Source: Chloroflexota bacterium
Lineage (GTDB): Bacteria > Chloroflexota > Limnocylindria > Limnocylindrales > CSP1-4
DNA: 59,252 bases
Direction: 5' to 3'
NCBI GenBank assembly: GCA_005882635.1
Contig: VBFG01000045.1
Location: 1 to 59,252, forward strand
The stretch's first letter is position 1. The number at the start of each line of letters is the position of its first letter. A program made the translations under genes and the position numbers. The notes beneath the pieces are model-generated. The model was given only the letters and a program-made list of their open reading frames with translations, had not been told where the DNA came from and searched no databases. Shown piece after piece: positions 10,139 to 20,238 of this stretch.

Positions 10139-11016
10139 GGGCGCAGCAGCAGATCCGGCGCGACCCCACCGATCGCGTCGAACCCGAGAGACGCATAGAG
10201 GCGCTGGGCGACGTCGTTCTCCTGGAAGACGCCGAGGTAGATCCAGCGGCTGCCGGCCCGGAGCGCATCGCCGACCACGATCGAGGTGACGAGCCGGCCG
10301 AGTCCCTGGCCGCGGAACGCCGGATCGGTTCCGATCGACGACAGGTAGCTCGCCCCGGAGAACGTGGTCCGCCGGGCGACCGCCGCCGGTTTGCCGTCGA
10401 TCCGGACCAGAACGGCGTGGTAGGCCTCGGTTGTCAGGCCCTGGAGCGCCTCGAGCTCGATGGCGACCCGCCGCTCGGGCTCGACCCCGAACGCCGTGAC
10501 GAGGACCTCGGCGATGCCCTGCACGGCCGCTTCCGCAGTGGGCCCAGCGATCCGATGGAGCCGCTCGATGGTGACGAGCCCGCCGTCGCCGAGACCCGGG
10601 GCGGCCGCGTCGAGCGCGGCTCGGTCCGGGTCGAAGACCATGAACATGCCGCCGCCGTGATCGTCGAAGCCCTGGGCGAGGAGCCGTTCGGCGAGGTCCG
10701 GTGGTTCGTCGAAACCGGGCATCGGCCAGACGTGCGGGATCCGATCGAGCCCGGCGAACAGGGCCAACACCTCCGTGAGTCGCCGGTCGAACGCCGCCGG
10801 CTCGCTCGGCCAGGCGACCCCCACGAGCCGGTTCCAGAAGGGCTCGCGATCGGTCGGGTCGTACAGGAGGTAGGCGTCGCCGAGATCGCGAACCTCGCGA
10901 CCGATCAGCCCGTGGGAGCGAGCCTCGTGCCACGAGAGCCAGCGGACGTCGGCCGGGGTCAGGTCGGCCGGCCGGGTCGAGCGGCCCGCGGGCAACGGCA
11001 CGTGATCGGCGACCAT
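10135..11016 (-). CDS. GNAT-family acetyltransferase (two-lobed)
   Basis: C-terminal YLSSIGTDPAFRGQGLGRLVTSIVVGDALRAGSRWIYLGVFQENDVAQRLYASLGF; ATG at 11016. Confidence 0.88.
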   Translation of the reverse strand: MVADHVPLPAGRSTRPADLTPADVRWLSWHEARSHGLIGREVRDLGDAYLLYDPTDREPFWNRLVGVAWPSEPAAFDRRLTEVLALFAGLDRIPHVWPMPGFDEPPDLAERLLAQGFDDHGGGMFMVFDPDRAALDAAAPGLGDGGLVTIERLHRIAGPTAEAAVQGIAEVLVTAFGVEPERRVAIELEALQGLTTEAYHAVLVRIDGKPAAVARRTTFSGASYLSSIGTDPAFRGQGLGRLVTSIVVGDALRAGSRWIYLGVFQENDVAQRLYASLGFDAIGGVAPDLLLRP

Positions 11017-11133
11017 CGCCGAACGATACCCGTGGCCGGAGAACCGGACGACCGCGAGCGCGCGTACGATGAAGCATCTGCCCGCCCGACCGGCTATCCC
11101 AGCTTCGCCGGTCCCCTCCGATGGAGGACCCGC

Positions 11134-11601
11134 ATGCGCCGCCTCACCCTGTTGCCCACGCTCGTGGCCGTCCTGACGCTCGCCGCGTGTTCCGGGACCG
11201 CGTCGACGCCGGCGTCGAGCTCGCCCGCGCCCGTACCGGCGGCCGGATCTCCCGCGGCAGGGTCGCCCGCGGCGGGATCGCCCGCGGCCGCGTCGGGAGG
11301 CGCCGCTGGTGGCGCCGCCTGTGCAACCGCGCCAACCGGCTCGACAGCCACCGTGAACGTCACGATCAAGGACTTCAAGTTCGCGCCGCAACCGGTCCAG
11401 GCCAAGGTCGGCGACGTCATCCAGTGGGCCAATCAGGACTCCGCCCCGCACAGCGCGACGCTCGACAATGGCGCCTGCGACACGAAGCCGATCTCCCCCG
11501 GCTCGAACGCGACCCTCGTCTTCACGGCGCCCGGGACGTACACCTACCACTGCTCCGTCCACCCGACGCAGATGAAGGACTACACGATCGCGGTCACGTA
11601 G
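11134..11601 (+). CDS. Cupredoxin (plastocyanin-like) lipoprotein
   Basis: Lipobox LAACS, AAGSP linker repeats, VTIKDFKFAPQPVQAKVGDVIQWANQDSAPHSATLDNG...TYTYHCSVHPTQM copper ligands. Confidence 0.92.
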   Translation: MRRLTLLPTLVAVLTLAACSGTASTPASSSPAPVPAAGSPAAGSPAAGSPAAASGGAAGGAACATAPTGSTATVNVTIKDFKFAPQPVQAKVGDVIQWANQDSAPHSATLDNGACDTKPISPGSNATLVFTAPGTYTYHCSVHPTQMKDYTIAVT

Positions 11602-11607
11602 CTCCGC

Positions 11608-12621
11608 TCAGGTCGGACGGGCGACGACGAGGAGCGTCGCACCCGACAGGAGGTCGATGACCGTCGGGACCGGCACGCCCGCCGAGGCGAACAGTTCGAC
11701 GTACCCGGCGTGGGTCAGCATCCGGGTGCCCTGGTAGAGCTCGTCGATCTGGATGCCCCAGAGCAGCTGGGCCTGGAGCGACTGGCTGTCGGCCGGCTTG
11801 TCGGGCAGGCACCACTCGAGGACGACGAGTCGCCCGCCGCGCGCCACCGCGGCCCACGAGGCCTTGAGCGACGCGACCGGGTCCGGCAGCTCGTGGAGCG
11901 CGTCCTGGATGTAGACCAGGTCGAACTGCTCTCGGAACGGCATATCCGGGATCGCCCGCGGCTCGATCCGGATCCGCTGGCCGAGGCCGGCATCACTCAC
12001 GTGCTTCATCGCGCGGGCGACCGAATCCGGCTCGTACTCGACGCCGACGAGCTCCGTCGCCGGGAAACGTCGGGCGATCGCGATCAGCCACTTGCCCCCG
12101 CCGCACGCCACGTCGAGGACCCGTGCCCCCCGGCTGAGCGCCGCCGTCAGCTCGGGCAGCTGGGCCAGCCCCTCCTGGAAGAAGACCGCGATGTCCTGAA
12201 CGGTGACCGACTCGATCGCCCGGTGGAAGCGTGGCGGCCGCTCGTCGATCGTCCGGCCGGTCCGGAAGAACTCGGCCAGGCCGGCGTAGTCGAGGCTCGA
12301 CACGACGGCGGCGACGAACTGGCCGCCGAGGTACTCGGGATGAGTGTCGTCGAGGAGGACAGAGACGACGTCCTCCTCGAGATGGGCTCGCCCGTCCTCG
12401 AACGCGACGAGATCGGCCGAGTGCGCGGCCCGCAGCCAGGCCCCGACCGGCTCCGGCCGGCAGCCTGCCGTCGCAGCGACATCATTCGGGGCGATCCCGC
12501 CGGACCCGGCGTCGCGGATCGTGGCGAAGAGGCCGAGCTCAAGGCCGAGGTAGATGACCCAGCTCTGGTAGAACCCGGCGACGGAGGCAGCCAGCTCCTC
12601 GAACCGATCCTCCCGTCCCAT
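11608..12621 (-). CDS. SAM-dependent methyltransferase with N-terminal winged-helix dimerisation-like region
   Basis: ARVLDVACGGGKWLIAIARRFPATELVGVEYEPDSV; QDALHELPDPVASL. Confidence 0.9.
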   Translation of the reverse strand: MGREDRFEELAASVAGFYQSWVIYLGLELGLFATIRDAGSGGIAPNDVAATAGCRPEPVGAWLRAAHSADLVAFEDGRAHLEEDVVSVLLDDTHPEYLGGQFVAAVVSSLDYAGLAEFFRTGRTIDERPPRFHRAIESVTVQDIAVFFQEGLAQLPELTAALSRGARVLDVACGGGKWLIAIARRFPATELVGVEYEPDSVARAMKHVSDAGLGQRIRIEPRAIPDMPFREQFDLVYIQDALHELPDPVASLKASWAAVARGGRLVVLEWCLPDKPADSQSLQAQLLWGIQIDELYQGTRMLTHAGYVELFASAGVPVPTVIDLLSGATLLVVARPT

Positions 12622-12719
12622 GGACCGATTGTCGCATGGCGCCTCGCGCCGTCAGCGGCCTCGGCGGCGCGCGCCGCGTCGGGCGCAACCGATCGACCGG
12701 CCCCGGTGTTCAATCTCAC

Positions 12720-13304
12720 ATGATGGTCGAACTCGATCCCGCCACCGACGACGCCCGGCTCGCCGCCCGCCTGGCAAGCGACCTCGACAGCTCGTTCGAG
12801 TCGCTCGTCGTCGCCCACCAGGACCGCCTCTTCACGATCGCGTTCCGGACCGGCGGCGACCGCCACGACGCCGAGGAGCTCGTCCAGGACTGCTTCGTCC
12901 GCGCCTACCGAGCGCTCGCGACGTATCCCCCGACGCGGATCCGCGAGCTGCGGCTGCGGGGCTGGCTGACCACCATCCTGCTGAACGCCGGCCGCAACCG
13001 GGCGCGGGTCAAGCGTGTTCCGACGACCGAGCTGACCTTCGAGCCCGGCGCCGAGCCGGCCGTCGACCCGCTCACCCGGCGAGACGAGCGTGAGACGTGG
13101 GCCCGTCTGCTGGCCGGCCTGACGTCGGCCCAGCGGACCGCCGTCGTCCTGCGCCACGTGGACGGGATGTCGTACGCCGAGATCGCCGAGGCGACCGGCC
13201 GGCCCGAAGGCACCGTCAAGGCCCACGTCCATCGCGGCCTTGCCGCCCTACGCACAGCGCTCCTTGCCGCCGAGCGGCGCGAGCGCGAGGAGATCCCCGC
13301 ATGA
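12720..13304 (+). CDS. ECF-type RNA polymerase sigma factor
   Basis: Region 2 DAEELVQDCFVRAYRAL; region 4 RTAVVLRHVDGMSYAEIAEATGRPEGTVKAHVHRGLAALR. Confidence 0.92.
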   Translation: MMVELDPATDDARLAARLASDLDSSFESLVVAHQDRLFTIAFRTGGDRHDAEELVQDCFVRAYRALATYPPTRIRELRLRGWLTTILLNAGRNRARVKRVPTTELTFEPGAEPAVDPLTRRDERETWARLLAGLTSAQRTAVVLRHVDGMSYAEIAEATGRPEGTVKAHVHRGLAALRTALLAAERREREEIPA

Positions 13305-14098
13305 ACGACCAGATCGATCCCACGACCGAGTCGGCCCTCGCCGGTCTTCGCGAGCCCGCTCCCGTCGGGCTCGCCCACGCCACGCTCGTCGCCGTTGGCC
13401 TCGCCGACGACTACGCGGTCCTGCATTCGCCCGTCGGGCCGCTCCGCGTCGCCTGGAACGGCCGTGGCGTGTCGGCGGTCGAGGAGGCCCCGGATGACGG
13501 CGTGTTCGAGGCGCGCTTCTACGCCCGGACCGGACGCGTGGCCCGTCGCCGCGACGCGCTGCCGGCCGACCTCGCCCGCAAGATCGAGCGACGGCTCGCC
13601 GGCCGCCACAACCGCATCGATCTCGACCTTCGCGGATCGACCGCCTTCGAGCGGGCGGTGTGGATGAAGGCGCTCGAGATCCCCCGCGGCGAGGTCCGGC
13701 CCTATGGCTGGATCGCCCGGGAGATCGGCCGGCCGAAGGCCGTCCGGGCCGTGGGGACGGCGCTCGGTCAGAACCCGGTGCCGCTAATCGTGCCCTGCCA
13801 CCGAGTCGTGCGGAGCGATGGGATGATCGGCCAGTACTCGCTCGGCGGGCCGCGCAACAAGCGGACGATCCTGGCCGGCGAGGGCGCGGACCCGGACGAG
13901 CTCGAGACGCTAGCCCGGGCCGGGATCCGCTACTTCGGGTCGGACACGACCCACATCTACTGCCTGCCGACCTGCCACGACGCGAGGCGTGTGACGGAGC
14001 GGCACCTCGTCCGGTTCTCGTCTGCCGGGGCGGCGTCCGCCGCCGGGTACCGCCCCTGCAAGCACTGCCGCCCCACCGTGGCGACTGCCGTCGCCTAG
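13301..14098 (+). CDS. Methylated-DNA-[protein]-cysteine S-methyltransferase with C-terminal Ada-type zinc-binding domain
   Basis: VPCHRVVRSDGMIGQYSLGGPRNKRTIL active site; C-terminal IRYFGSDTTHIYCLPTCHDARRVTERHLVRFSSAGAASAAGYRPCKHCRP Ada Cys4 motif; ATGA overlap with the sigma gene. Confidence 0.93.
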   Translation: MNDQIDPTTESALAGLREPAPVGLAHATLVAVGLADDYAVLHSPVGPLRVAWNGRGVSAVEEAPDDGVFEARFYARTGRVARRRDALPADLARKIERRLAGRHNRIDLDLRGSTAFERAVWMKALEIPRGEVRPYGWIAREIGRPKAVRAVGTALGQNPVPLIVPCHRVVRSDGMIGQYSLGGPRNKRTILAGEGADPDELETLARAGIRYFGSDTTHIYCLPTCHDARRVTERHLVRFSSAGAASAAGYRPCKHCRPTVATAVA

Positions 14099-14160
14099 GG
14101 CTGTTGCGAACGCAGTCGCTGGCGCTGTCGTACACTTCGGTGACCTTGGACCAGTCGACT

Positions 14161-15147
14161 ATGCCAACTCGCCGCCGGGTCCGTCCGGCTTCCGCCGTGC
14201 TCGTGTGGACGGCGATCCTGATCCTGTACGTGGTCTGGGGCTCGACCTACCTCGGGATCCGGATCGCCGTTTCGACGATCCCGCCGTTCGTCCTCGCCGC
14301 GACCCGTTTCGCGATCGCGGGGATCGTGATGCTCGTCGCCGTGGCCGTCGTGCGGCGAGGCGCCATCCCTCGGCCGACTCTCCGGCAGTGGCGCGACAGC
14401 GCGATCATCGGCGCGCTGCTCATGGGTGGCGGGATGGGCGCCGTGGCATGGGGCGAGCAGACCGTTCCGTCGGGGATCGCCGGCCTGCTGATCGCGATGA
14501 TGCCGGTCTGGGTCGCCGTCCTCGGCAGAGTCTTCTTCGGCGATCGGCTGCCGCGGGTCGCCGTTGCCGGGATCGCCATCGGCATGCTCGGGGTGGCCAT
14601 CCTCGTCGGCCAGGGCGTCGCGATCGACCGGTCGCTCGATCCCGCCGGCGTCGGCGCCCTCATCATCTCGCCGATCGCCTGGTCGGCCGGCTCGCTCTAC
14701 TCGACGCACGGGGCCGATCTCCCGGACGACCCGTTCGTCACGACCGGCATGGAGTTCGTGTCGGGGGCGGCCGTCCTCGCGGCAATGTCGGCGGTCAGCG
14801 GTGAGCTGGCGTCCTTCGAGCCGGCGGCCGTGTCGGCGAACTCCGCGATCGCGTTCGCCTACCTGACGGTGGTCGGGAGCCTGATCGCCTTCACCGCCTT
14901 CGCCTGGGTTCTCCGCCAGGCACCGCTGCCGCTGATCGCGACGTATGCCTTCGTCAATCCGGTGATCGCCGTCTTCCTGGGCTGGCTCATCCTCAGCGAG
15001 CCCGTGGCACCCGTCCAGCTCCTCGCGGGCGCGGTCACCGTCGTCGGCGTCGCGCTGATCATCCTCGCCCGGAGCCGGATGCCCGCGGCGCGCCGGCCCG
15101 AGCCGAGAGCGGTCGACGCGCGCGGCAGCGAGGAGCTCGCTGCCTAG
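14161..15147 (+). CDS. EamA/DMT-family drug/metabolite transporter
   Basis: LYVVWGSTYLGIRIAVSTIPPFVLAATRFAIAG; multiple TM segments. Confidence 0.93.
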   Translation: MPTRRRVRPASAVLVWTAILILYVVWGSTYLGIRIAVSTIPPFVLAATRFAIAGIVMLVAVAVVRRGAIPRPTLRQWRDSAIIGALLMGGGMGAVAWGEQTVPSGIAGLLIAMMPVWVAVLGRVFFGDRLPRVAVAGIAIGMLGVAILVGQGVAIDRSLDPAGVGALIISPIAWSAGSLYSTHGADLPDDPFVTTGMEFVSGAAVLAAMSAVSGELASFEPAAVSANSAIAFAYLTVVGSLIAFTAFAWVLRQAPLPLIATYAFVNPVIAVFLGWLILSEPVAPVQLLAGAVTVVGVALIILARSRMPAARRPEPRAVDARGSEELAA

Positions 15148-15168
15148 GCACGACCTCCGCGCGAGGTC

Positions 15169-17184
15169 CTATCCCGCTGGCACTCCCTCGGCGACGATCG
15201 TCCGCGCGACGCGCCGGCCCAGGGCGAGGATCGTGATCATCGGGTTCACCCCGATGCCGGTCGGGAACAGCGACCCGTCGGCGACATAGAGGCCGGGCAC
15301 CGGTCGGCCGTCACGGGTCCGGAGGCGTCCCCGCGGGTCCACGGGATGGGATCCCGGGTCGGCACCCATCCTGACGGTCCCCATCTGGTGCGCCGAGAAG
15401 ACGCTCCCGCGATTGGGGCTGAAGTCGAACGACCGAAGCGCCTCCTCGAACACGCCGAACGCGCGCGCCTCGTCGGCGGGTTCCGACCCGTTGGTGTCGT
15501 GCCACCGTGGTGGCATTCCGACGGCGACGATCCGGCGGGCACCGCCGGCCCGGCTCAGCTGCGCCATCGACACGAGGGCATGGCGGAGCGTCGCGACGCC
15601 GGCGGCGTCGAGGCGGTAGTCGATCCGGACGTTCCCGGCGCGGGTCGGGCGGACCGTCCCCTCGCCGCCGTCCCGCGTGATCGCGATCAGCGGCGCGACG
15701 TGGCGGATCCGACCCAGTAGCGCGTCGTGGGCCTCCGTCCCCTCCCAGGGCAGGGCGAGCGCGATCAGCCCCGGGTGGCCCGGCGCCGATTCGATGGCGT
15801 ACGAGCGACGGCCGGGCGCCGGAGGGGAAAACTGGAGCGAGCGCGCCGCCTGCATCGTCCCGCGCCACATGTCGATCGGCTCGTCGAAGACGCCCGCGAT
15901 GACCGGCACGGGATGGAGCCGCAGGTGACGGCCGATGGCCGGGTGGTCGAAGTCGGACATGGCCAGGATCGCCGGGCTCCGGAGGGCGCCCGCGGCGACG
16001 ACGACCTGCGGCGCCCGCACCGTCAGGCGCATCGTCCCGGCCGAAGGGTCGCCCGACACCCCGACATCGGCTTCGACGCCGACGGCCCGTCCACCCTCGA
16101 CGAGCACGCGCCGGACCGTCGCCCGCGGGATCACCCGCGCACCGCGTTCCACAGCGGAGGCGAGGTGCACCCGGATCCCCGACTGCTTCGTCCCGCGTGG
16201 ACAGCCGAACGGACAGCTCCCGCAGTCGCCGCAGTCGCGGGCGTTTCGAACGATCGGAGCGGCCTCCCAGCCGAGCGCCGTCGCACCGCGAAGGATCACC
16301 TCGTCCTTCGGTGGGATGACCATCGACGGCGACGCACCAACGTCGGCCATGACGGATTCGAGGTCGGCGTCGAGCTCGGCGCCGTCACCGCCGTCGACAC
16401 CGTCGAGCCCGTGCTCGGCCGCCCACTCCGCGCGGACGTCGTCGGGGACCGCGATCGAGGTCATCCAGTTCACCAGCGTGCCGCCCCCGACCGCGGCACC
16501 GGCCAGCATGGTGATCGAGCCGTCCCAGGTCGTCAGGACGCCGCGGTTCAGGTACAGCCGGTTGTATGCATCGAGCTCGTTCGACGGCAGCGAGGCCTCG
16601 TCGACGAACGGCCCGGCCTCGAGCACGACGACCGATCGCGCCGCCCGCGCGAGGTCGGCAGCGACAACACCGCCGCCGGCACCGGAGCCGACGATGACGA
16701 CGTCGGCGTCGAGGGTCAGGGGGGATGCGTCATGCGCGAGCCGGACCGGCCGGACCGGTGTCGGGTCGGATGTGACCGGCGGGCGATCGGGCTCGTAGCC
16801 GATCGTCTTGAGCCGCGGGTTCGGCGCCTCGGGCGGGCCCGGGTCGGCATAGGCGAGGAATGTCAGGAGCTTCCGGAACGCCTGGAATGCGGACCGACGC
16901 TGCGGAATTCGAGACGTGGCCCAGTCGAGCAGCAACCGCTCGCGCCCGGCAGGCCCGAGGTCGCGGAAGGCCGTCGGCCGGCCCGTCAGCATCAGGTTGG
17001 CGAGACGGGACTCGATCAGGCGCAGCACGAGGCGGAGCTGCCGAACCTGGGCGGGGTCGGCGGCGAGCGCGAGGGCTTCTGCCGCGAGGTTGGCCCGACG
17101 AACCGCCCCGCCCCGAACGAAGGTTTCGGCCAGCTCGGCGAGAGTCGCGAGATCGCGTTCGGACCACGGCGTGGGTGACGGCAT
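15169..17184 (-). CDS. GMC family oxidoreductase (long-chain alcohol oxidase/glucose dehydrogenase-like)
   Basis: DADVVIVGSGAGGGVVAADLARAARSVVVLEAGP; CGDCGSCPFGCPRGTKQS; C-terminal GLYVADGSLFPTGIGVNPMITILALGRRVA. Confidence 0.93.
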   Translation of the reverse strand: MPSPTPWSERDLATLAELAETFVRGGAVRRANLAAEALALAADPAQVRQLRLVLRLIESRLANLMLTGRPTAFRDLGPAGRERLLLDWATSRIPQRRSAFQAFRKLLTFLAYADPGPPEAPNPRLKTIGYEPDRPPVTSDPTPVRPVRLAHDASPLTLDADVVIVGSGAGGGVVAADLARAARSVVVLEAGPFVDEASLPSNELDAYNRLYLNRGVLTTWDGSITMLAGAAVGGGTLVNWMTSIAVPDDVRAEWAAEHGLDGVDGGDGAELDADLESVMADVGASPSMVIPPKDEVILRGATALGWEAAPIVRNARDCGDCGSCPFGCPRGTKQSGIRVHLASAVERGARVIPRATVRRVLVEGGRAVGVEADVGVSGDPSAGTMRLTVRAPQVVVAAGALRSPAILAMSDFDHPAIGRHLRLHPVPVIAGVFDEPIDMWRGTMQAARSLQFSPPAPGRRSYAIESAPGHPGLIALALPWEGTEAHDALLGRIRHVAPLIAITRDGGEGTVRPTRAGNVRIDYRLDAAGVATLRHALVSMAQLSRAGGARRIVAVGMPPRWHDTNGSEPADEARAFGVFEEALRSFDFSPNRGSVFSAHQMGTVRMGADPGSHPVDPRGRLRTRDGRPVPGLYVADGSLFPTGIGVNPMITILALGRRVARTIVAEGVPAG

Positions 17185-17192
17185 CGCCCGGA

Positions 17193-18407
17193 TCAGAGTC
17201 CCGCCATGTGGCGCTCCCAGCCCTGGGCCGGCAACGGCTCGCACCGCAACGGCCGGTCCTCGCGGTAGCCGAGGGCGTACTCGGCCTGGATGATCGTGTG
17301 CAGCTGGCTCGTTCCCTCGTAGATGACCGCGGCCTTCGAGTTCCGCAGGTAGCGCTCGACGGGGAACTCGTTCGAGTACCCGTTCGCGCCGTGGATCTGG
17401 ATGGCATCGAGAGCGGACTGGACGGCGTGCTCGGTGGCATGCCATTTCGCGAGCGACGTCTCGCGCGTGTTGCGCAATCCCTGGTTCTTCAGCCACCCGG
17501 CCCGCCAGACGAGGAGGCGGCCCATCTCCGTCCCGGCCGCCATCTTTGCCAGCATCTGCTGGACGAGCTGGTGCCGGCCGATCTCCTGGCCGAACGTCCG
17601 CCGCTCACGGGCGTACGCGAGCGACGCGTCCAGGCAGGCCTGGGCGAGCCCGACGGCCCCGGCGGCGACGGTGTAGCGGCCCTGGTCGATCGCGCTCATC
17701 GCGATCAGGAACCCCTCGCCCTCGTCGCCGATCCGGTGCTCTTCGGGCACGACGACGTCGTCGAGGTTGATGAGGCCCGTGTTGCCGGCCCGGATCCCGA
17801 GCTTGCCGTGGAGGGACCCCGTCGACAGGCCGGTCATGCCTCGCTCGAGGAGGAAGGCCGTGACGCCGCGCCAGCCCTTCGAGCGGTCGGTCGAAGCGAA
17901 GACCAGGAAGTGGTCGGCGATGTCGGCGAGGCTGATCCACAGCTTCTGGCCGTTGAGTCGATAGGCGTCGCCGTCGCGGCGTGCCGTTGCGCCGAGGTTC
18001 GCCGCGTCGGTGCCGACGCCCGGCTCCGTCAGGCCGAACGTCGCGAGCTTCTCGCCGCGCGCCTGGGGCACGAGCCAGCGTTCCTTCTGCTCGTCGGTCG
18101 CCCACTGAAGGAGCGCCAGGGAGTTCAACCCGACGTGGACGCTCTGGACGACCCGGAAGGCCGTGTCGGCCCGCTCGAGCTCCTCGCAAAGGATCGCGAA
18201 GCTCAGGTAGTCCATCCCCGACCCGCCCCAGCGCTCCGGGATCGGCGCTCCGAGGAAGCCCTGCTCGGCCATCCTCCCGAACAGCTCGCGCGGGAAGCCG
18301 CCGTCCTCGTCCCAGCGTCGGATGTGCGGCAGGATCTCGGCTGCGGCGAAGTCGCGGGCGGCCTGCTGGACGAGGCGGTTCTCGTCGGTCAGCGAGAAGT
18401 CGACCAT
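17193..18407 (-). CDS. Acyl-CoA dehydrogenase (glutaryl-CoA dehydrogenase-like)
   Basis: FGLTEPGVGTDAANL, IQIHGANGYSNEFPVERYLRNSKAAVIYEGTSQLH. Confidence 0.95.
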   Translation of the reverse strand: MVDFSLTDENRLVQQAARDFAAAEILPHIRRWDEDGGFPRELFGRMAEQGFLGAPIPERWGGSGMDYLSFAILCEELERADTAFRVVQSVHVGLNSLALLQWATDEQKERWLVPQARGEKLATFGLTEPGVGTDAANLGATARRDGDAYRLNGQKLWISLADIADHFLVFASTDRSKGWRGVTAFLLERGMTGLSTGSLHGKLGIRAGNTGLINLDDVVVPEEHRIGDEGEGFLIAMSAIDQGRYTVAAGAVGLAQACLDASLAYARERRTFGQEIGRHQLVQQMLAKMAAGTEMGRLLVWRAGWLKNQGLRNTRETSLAKWHATEHAVQSALDAIQIHGANGYSNEFPVERYLRNSKAAVIYEGTSQLHTIIQAEYALGYREDRPLRCEPLPAQGWERHMAGL

Positions 18408-18480
18408 TCGCCGAATGCTAGCGCGCGAGGTGGCCGCGAACGGGGCCCGACCGGCTCGGGCGCTTCCTATACTCCGCCGG

Positions 18481-19776
18481 ATGGATCAGTCGACCGCAAC
18501 CCGCGATCTCGCCGCAGCCGCGACCCACCTCACCCCCGTGCTCGGCCGTTACTTCGAGCGGAGCTGGAGCCACGGCGAGGGCCATCGGCTGTACGACACC
18601 GACGGGCGCGCCTACCTGGATTTCGCGAACTCGATCGCCGTCACGGCGCTCGGCCACCACCATCCCCGCGTCACGGCGGCCATCCATGCCCAGGTCGATC
18701 GCCTGATCGGGCCGACCGGGGGGATCGGCTACGCGGAGCCGGTCGTCCGCCTCGCGTCGATGCTGGCGGCGACCCTGCCCGATCCCATCGACAGCGTCAT
18801 GTTCCTGAACTCGGGCTCGGAGGCGATCGACGGAGCGCTCAAGCTCGCTCGGCGGATCAGCGGTCGGCCGGGGATCATCGCGTTCCGCGGCGGGTTCCAT
18901 GGACGCACGTTCGGAGCCACCAGCGTCACGACGTCGAACCTCAACTACCGGACCGGCTACGAGCCGCTGCTCCCCGGCGTCTTCATCGCCCCGTATCCGG
19001 CGGCCTACCCGGACTTCGACGGCGACCCGGAGCGCGCGTCGGCCGCTGCCCTGGATGCCCTTCGATCCCTCTTCCGGACCGTGATCGCCCCGTCGAAGGT
19101 CGCCTCGATCCTGATCGAGCCGGTGATCGGCGAGGGCGGCTACCAGCCGGCCCCGCCGTCGTTCCTCGTCGCCCTTCGCGAGCTGTGCGACGAGCACGGG
19201 ATCATGCTCATCGCCGACGAGGTCCAGACCGGCTTCGCCCGGACCGGGCGGATGTGGGGCTTCGAGGTGTCCGGCATCGTCCCGGACGTCGTCGTCCTGG
19301 CGAAGGCGATCGCGAACGGCCTGCCGCTGTCGGCGATCGCCACCTCCCGGGCCCGGATGGAGCAGTGGGGCAAGAGCGCCCATGGCTCGACGTTCGGCGG
19401 CAACCCGGTCGCGTGTGCCGCCGGGATCGCCGTCCTCGAGACGATCGCCGATGACCGGCTCGTGGAGAACGCGACCGCTCGTGGTGCGGAGCTCAGGACC
19501 GGGCTCGACCGGATCGCGGCGGAGGAGCCCCGGATCGGTGATGTTCGAGGCCCTGGGCTGATGATCGGCGTCGAGTTCGTGACCGACCGCGAGACGCGTG
19601 AGCCGGATGGTGTGACCGCCAAGGCGGTAATCGCCCGCGCGGCCGACCTCGGGCTCCTGCTCCTGACGTGCGGGATGAGCGGCCAGGTCATCCGCTGGAT
19701 CCCGCCGATCGACGTGAGCCCGGCGGAGGTCAGCGAGGCCGTCGAGATCTTCGGTGAGGCGCTCCGCTCGATGTGA
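18481..19776 (+). CDS. Class III aminotransferase (4-aminobutyrate aminotransferase-like)
   Basis: MFLNSGSEAIDGALKLAR, GFHGRTFGATSVTTS, LIADEVQTGFARTGRMWGFE, DVVVLAKAIANGLPLSA. Confidence 0.95.
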   Translation: MDQSTATRDLAAAATHLTPVLGRYFERSWSHGEGHRLYDTDGRAYLDFANSIAVTALGHHHPRVTAAIHAQVDRLIGPTGGIGYAEPVVRLASMLAATLPDPIDSVMFLNSGSEAIDGALKLARRISGRPGIIAFRGGFHGRTFGATSVTTSNLNYRTGYEPLLPGVFIAPYPAAYPDFDGDPERASAAALDALRSLFRTVIAPSKVASILIEPVIGEGGYQPAPPSFLVALRELCDEHGIMLIADEVQTGFARTGRMWGFEVSGIVPDVVVLAKAIANGLPLSAIATSRARMEQWGKSAHGSTFGGNPVACAAGIAVLETIADDRLVENATARGAELRTGLDRIAAEEPRIGDVRGPGLMIGVEFVTDRETREPDGVTAKAVIARAADLGLLLLTCGMSGQVIRWIPPIDVSPAEVSEAVEIFGEALRSM

Positions 19777-19795
19777 CCGGCGCTCGCATGGCGAA

Positions 19796-19818
19796 GCGCC
19801 CGCTTCGACGGCGGGCGC
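19796..19818. terminator. Bidirectional terminator-like hairpin between convergent genes
   Basis: GCGCCCGC-TTCGACG-GCGGGCGC (8 bp); weak T tract. Confidence 0.5.
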
Positions 19819-19871
19819 CTCGTGACGATATCGATGTCGAGAGCGGCCGAGCCGCCCCCGTCAGTCCGCGA

Positions 19872-20066
19872 TCAGCGGTTCTGCGCGAGGAACTTCATCA
19901 CGTCGTCGAGGCGGAAGCGTCGATCGCCCCGCTTGCAGACGCGATAGAAGGGCAGCTCGCCCCGATCCCCGAGCCGCTTCACCGTGTTGACGTGCAGGTG
20001 GAGCATCTCGGCGACTTCCGTCGCGGTGAGCATCGGCCCGAGCTCGTTGACGGCCATGGACCCCAT
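19872..20066 (-). CDS. Small MerR/excisionase-type (BldC-like) helix-turn-helix protein
   Basis: MLTATEVAEMLHLHVNTVKRLGDRGELPFYRVCKRGDRRFRLDDVMKFLAQ. Confidence 0.85.
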   Translation of the reverse strand: MGSMAVNELGPMLTATEVAEMLHLHVNTVKRLGDRGELPFYRVCKRGDRRFRLDDVMKFLAQNR

Positions 20067-20238
20067 ATGGTCGTTTGCCTTTCTGTGCGCGTGGAGGGTG
20101 TCCGCACCCGAGGGGTGGCCAGTGGTGGAGTGCGGCTCGCTGATGGGCGGAGCGTATGGGTGGCCCGTCAGGGTCGCCAAGCCGTACTTTGGGCTAGCCG
20201 CTCGTACCACAGAGGACCGCTGTGAGCGTGGCGGACGG

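Noticed and set aside
9264-11016. Toxin-antitoxin-like acetyltransferase cassette
   Set aside because: Overlapping GNAT-type genes but no antitoxin-like DNA-binding partner; ordinary acetyltransferases are the simpler reading.
19872-20066. Excisionase indicating a mobile element
   Set aside because: No integrase, att-like repeats or phage genes nearby; better read as a chromosomal BldC-like regulator.
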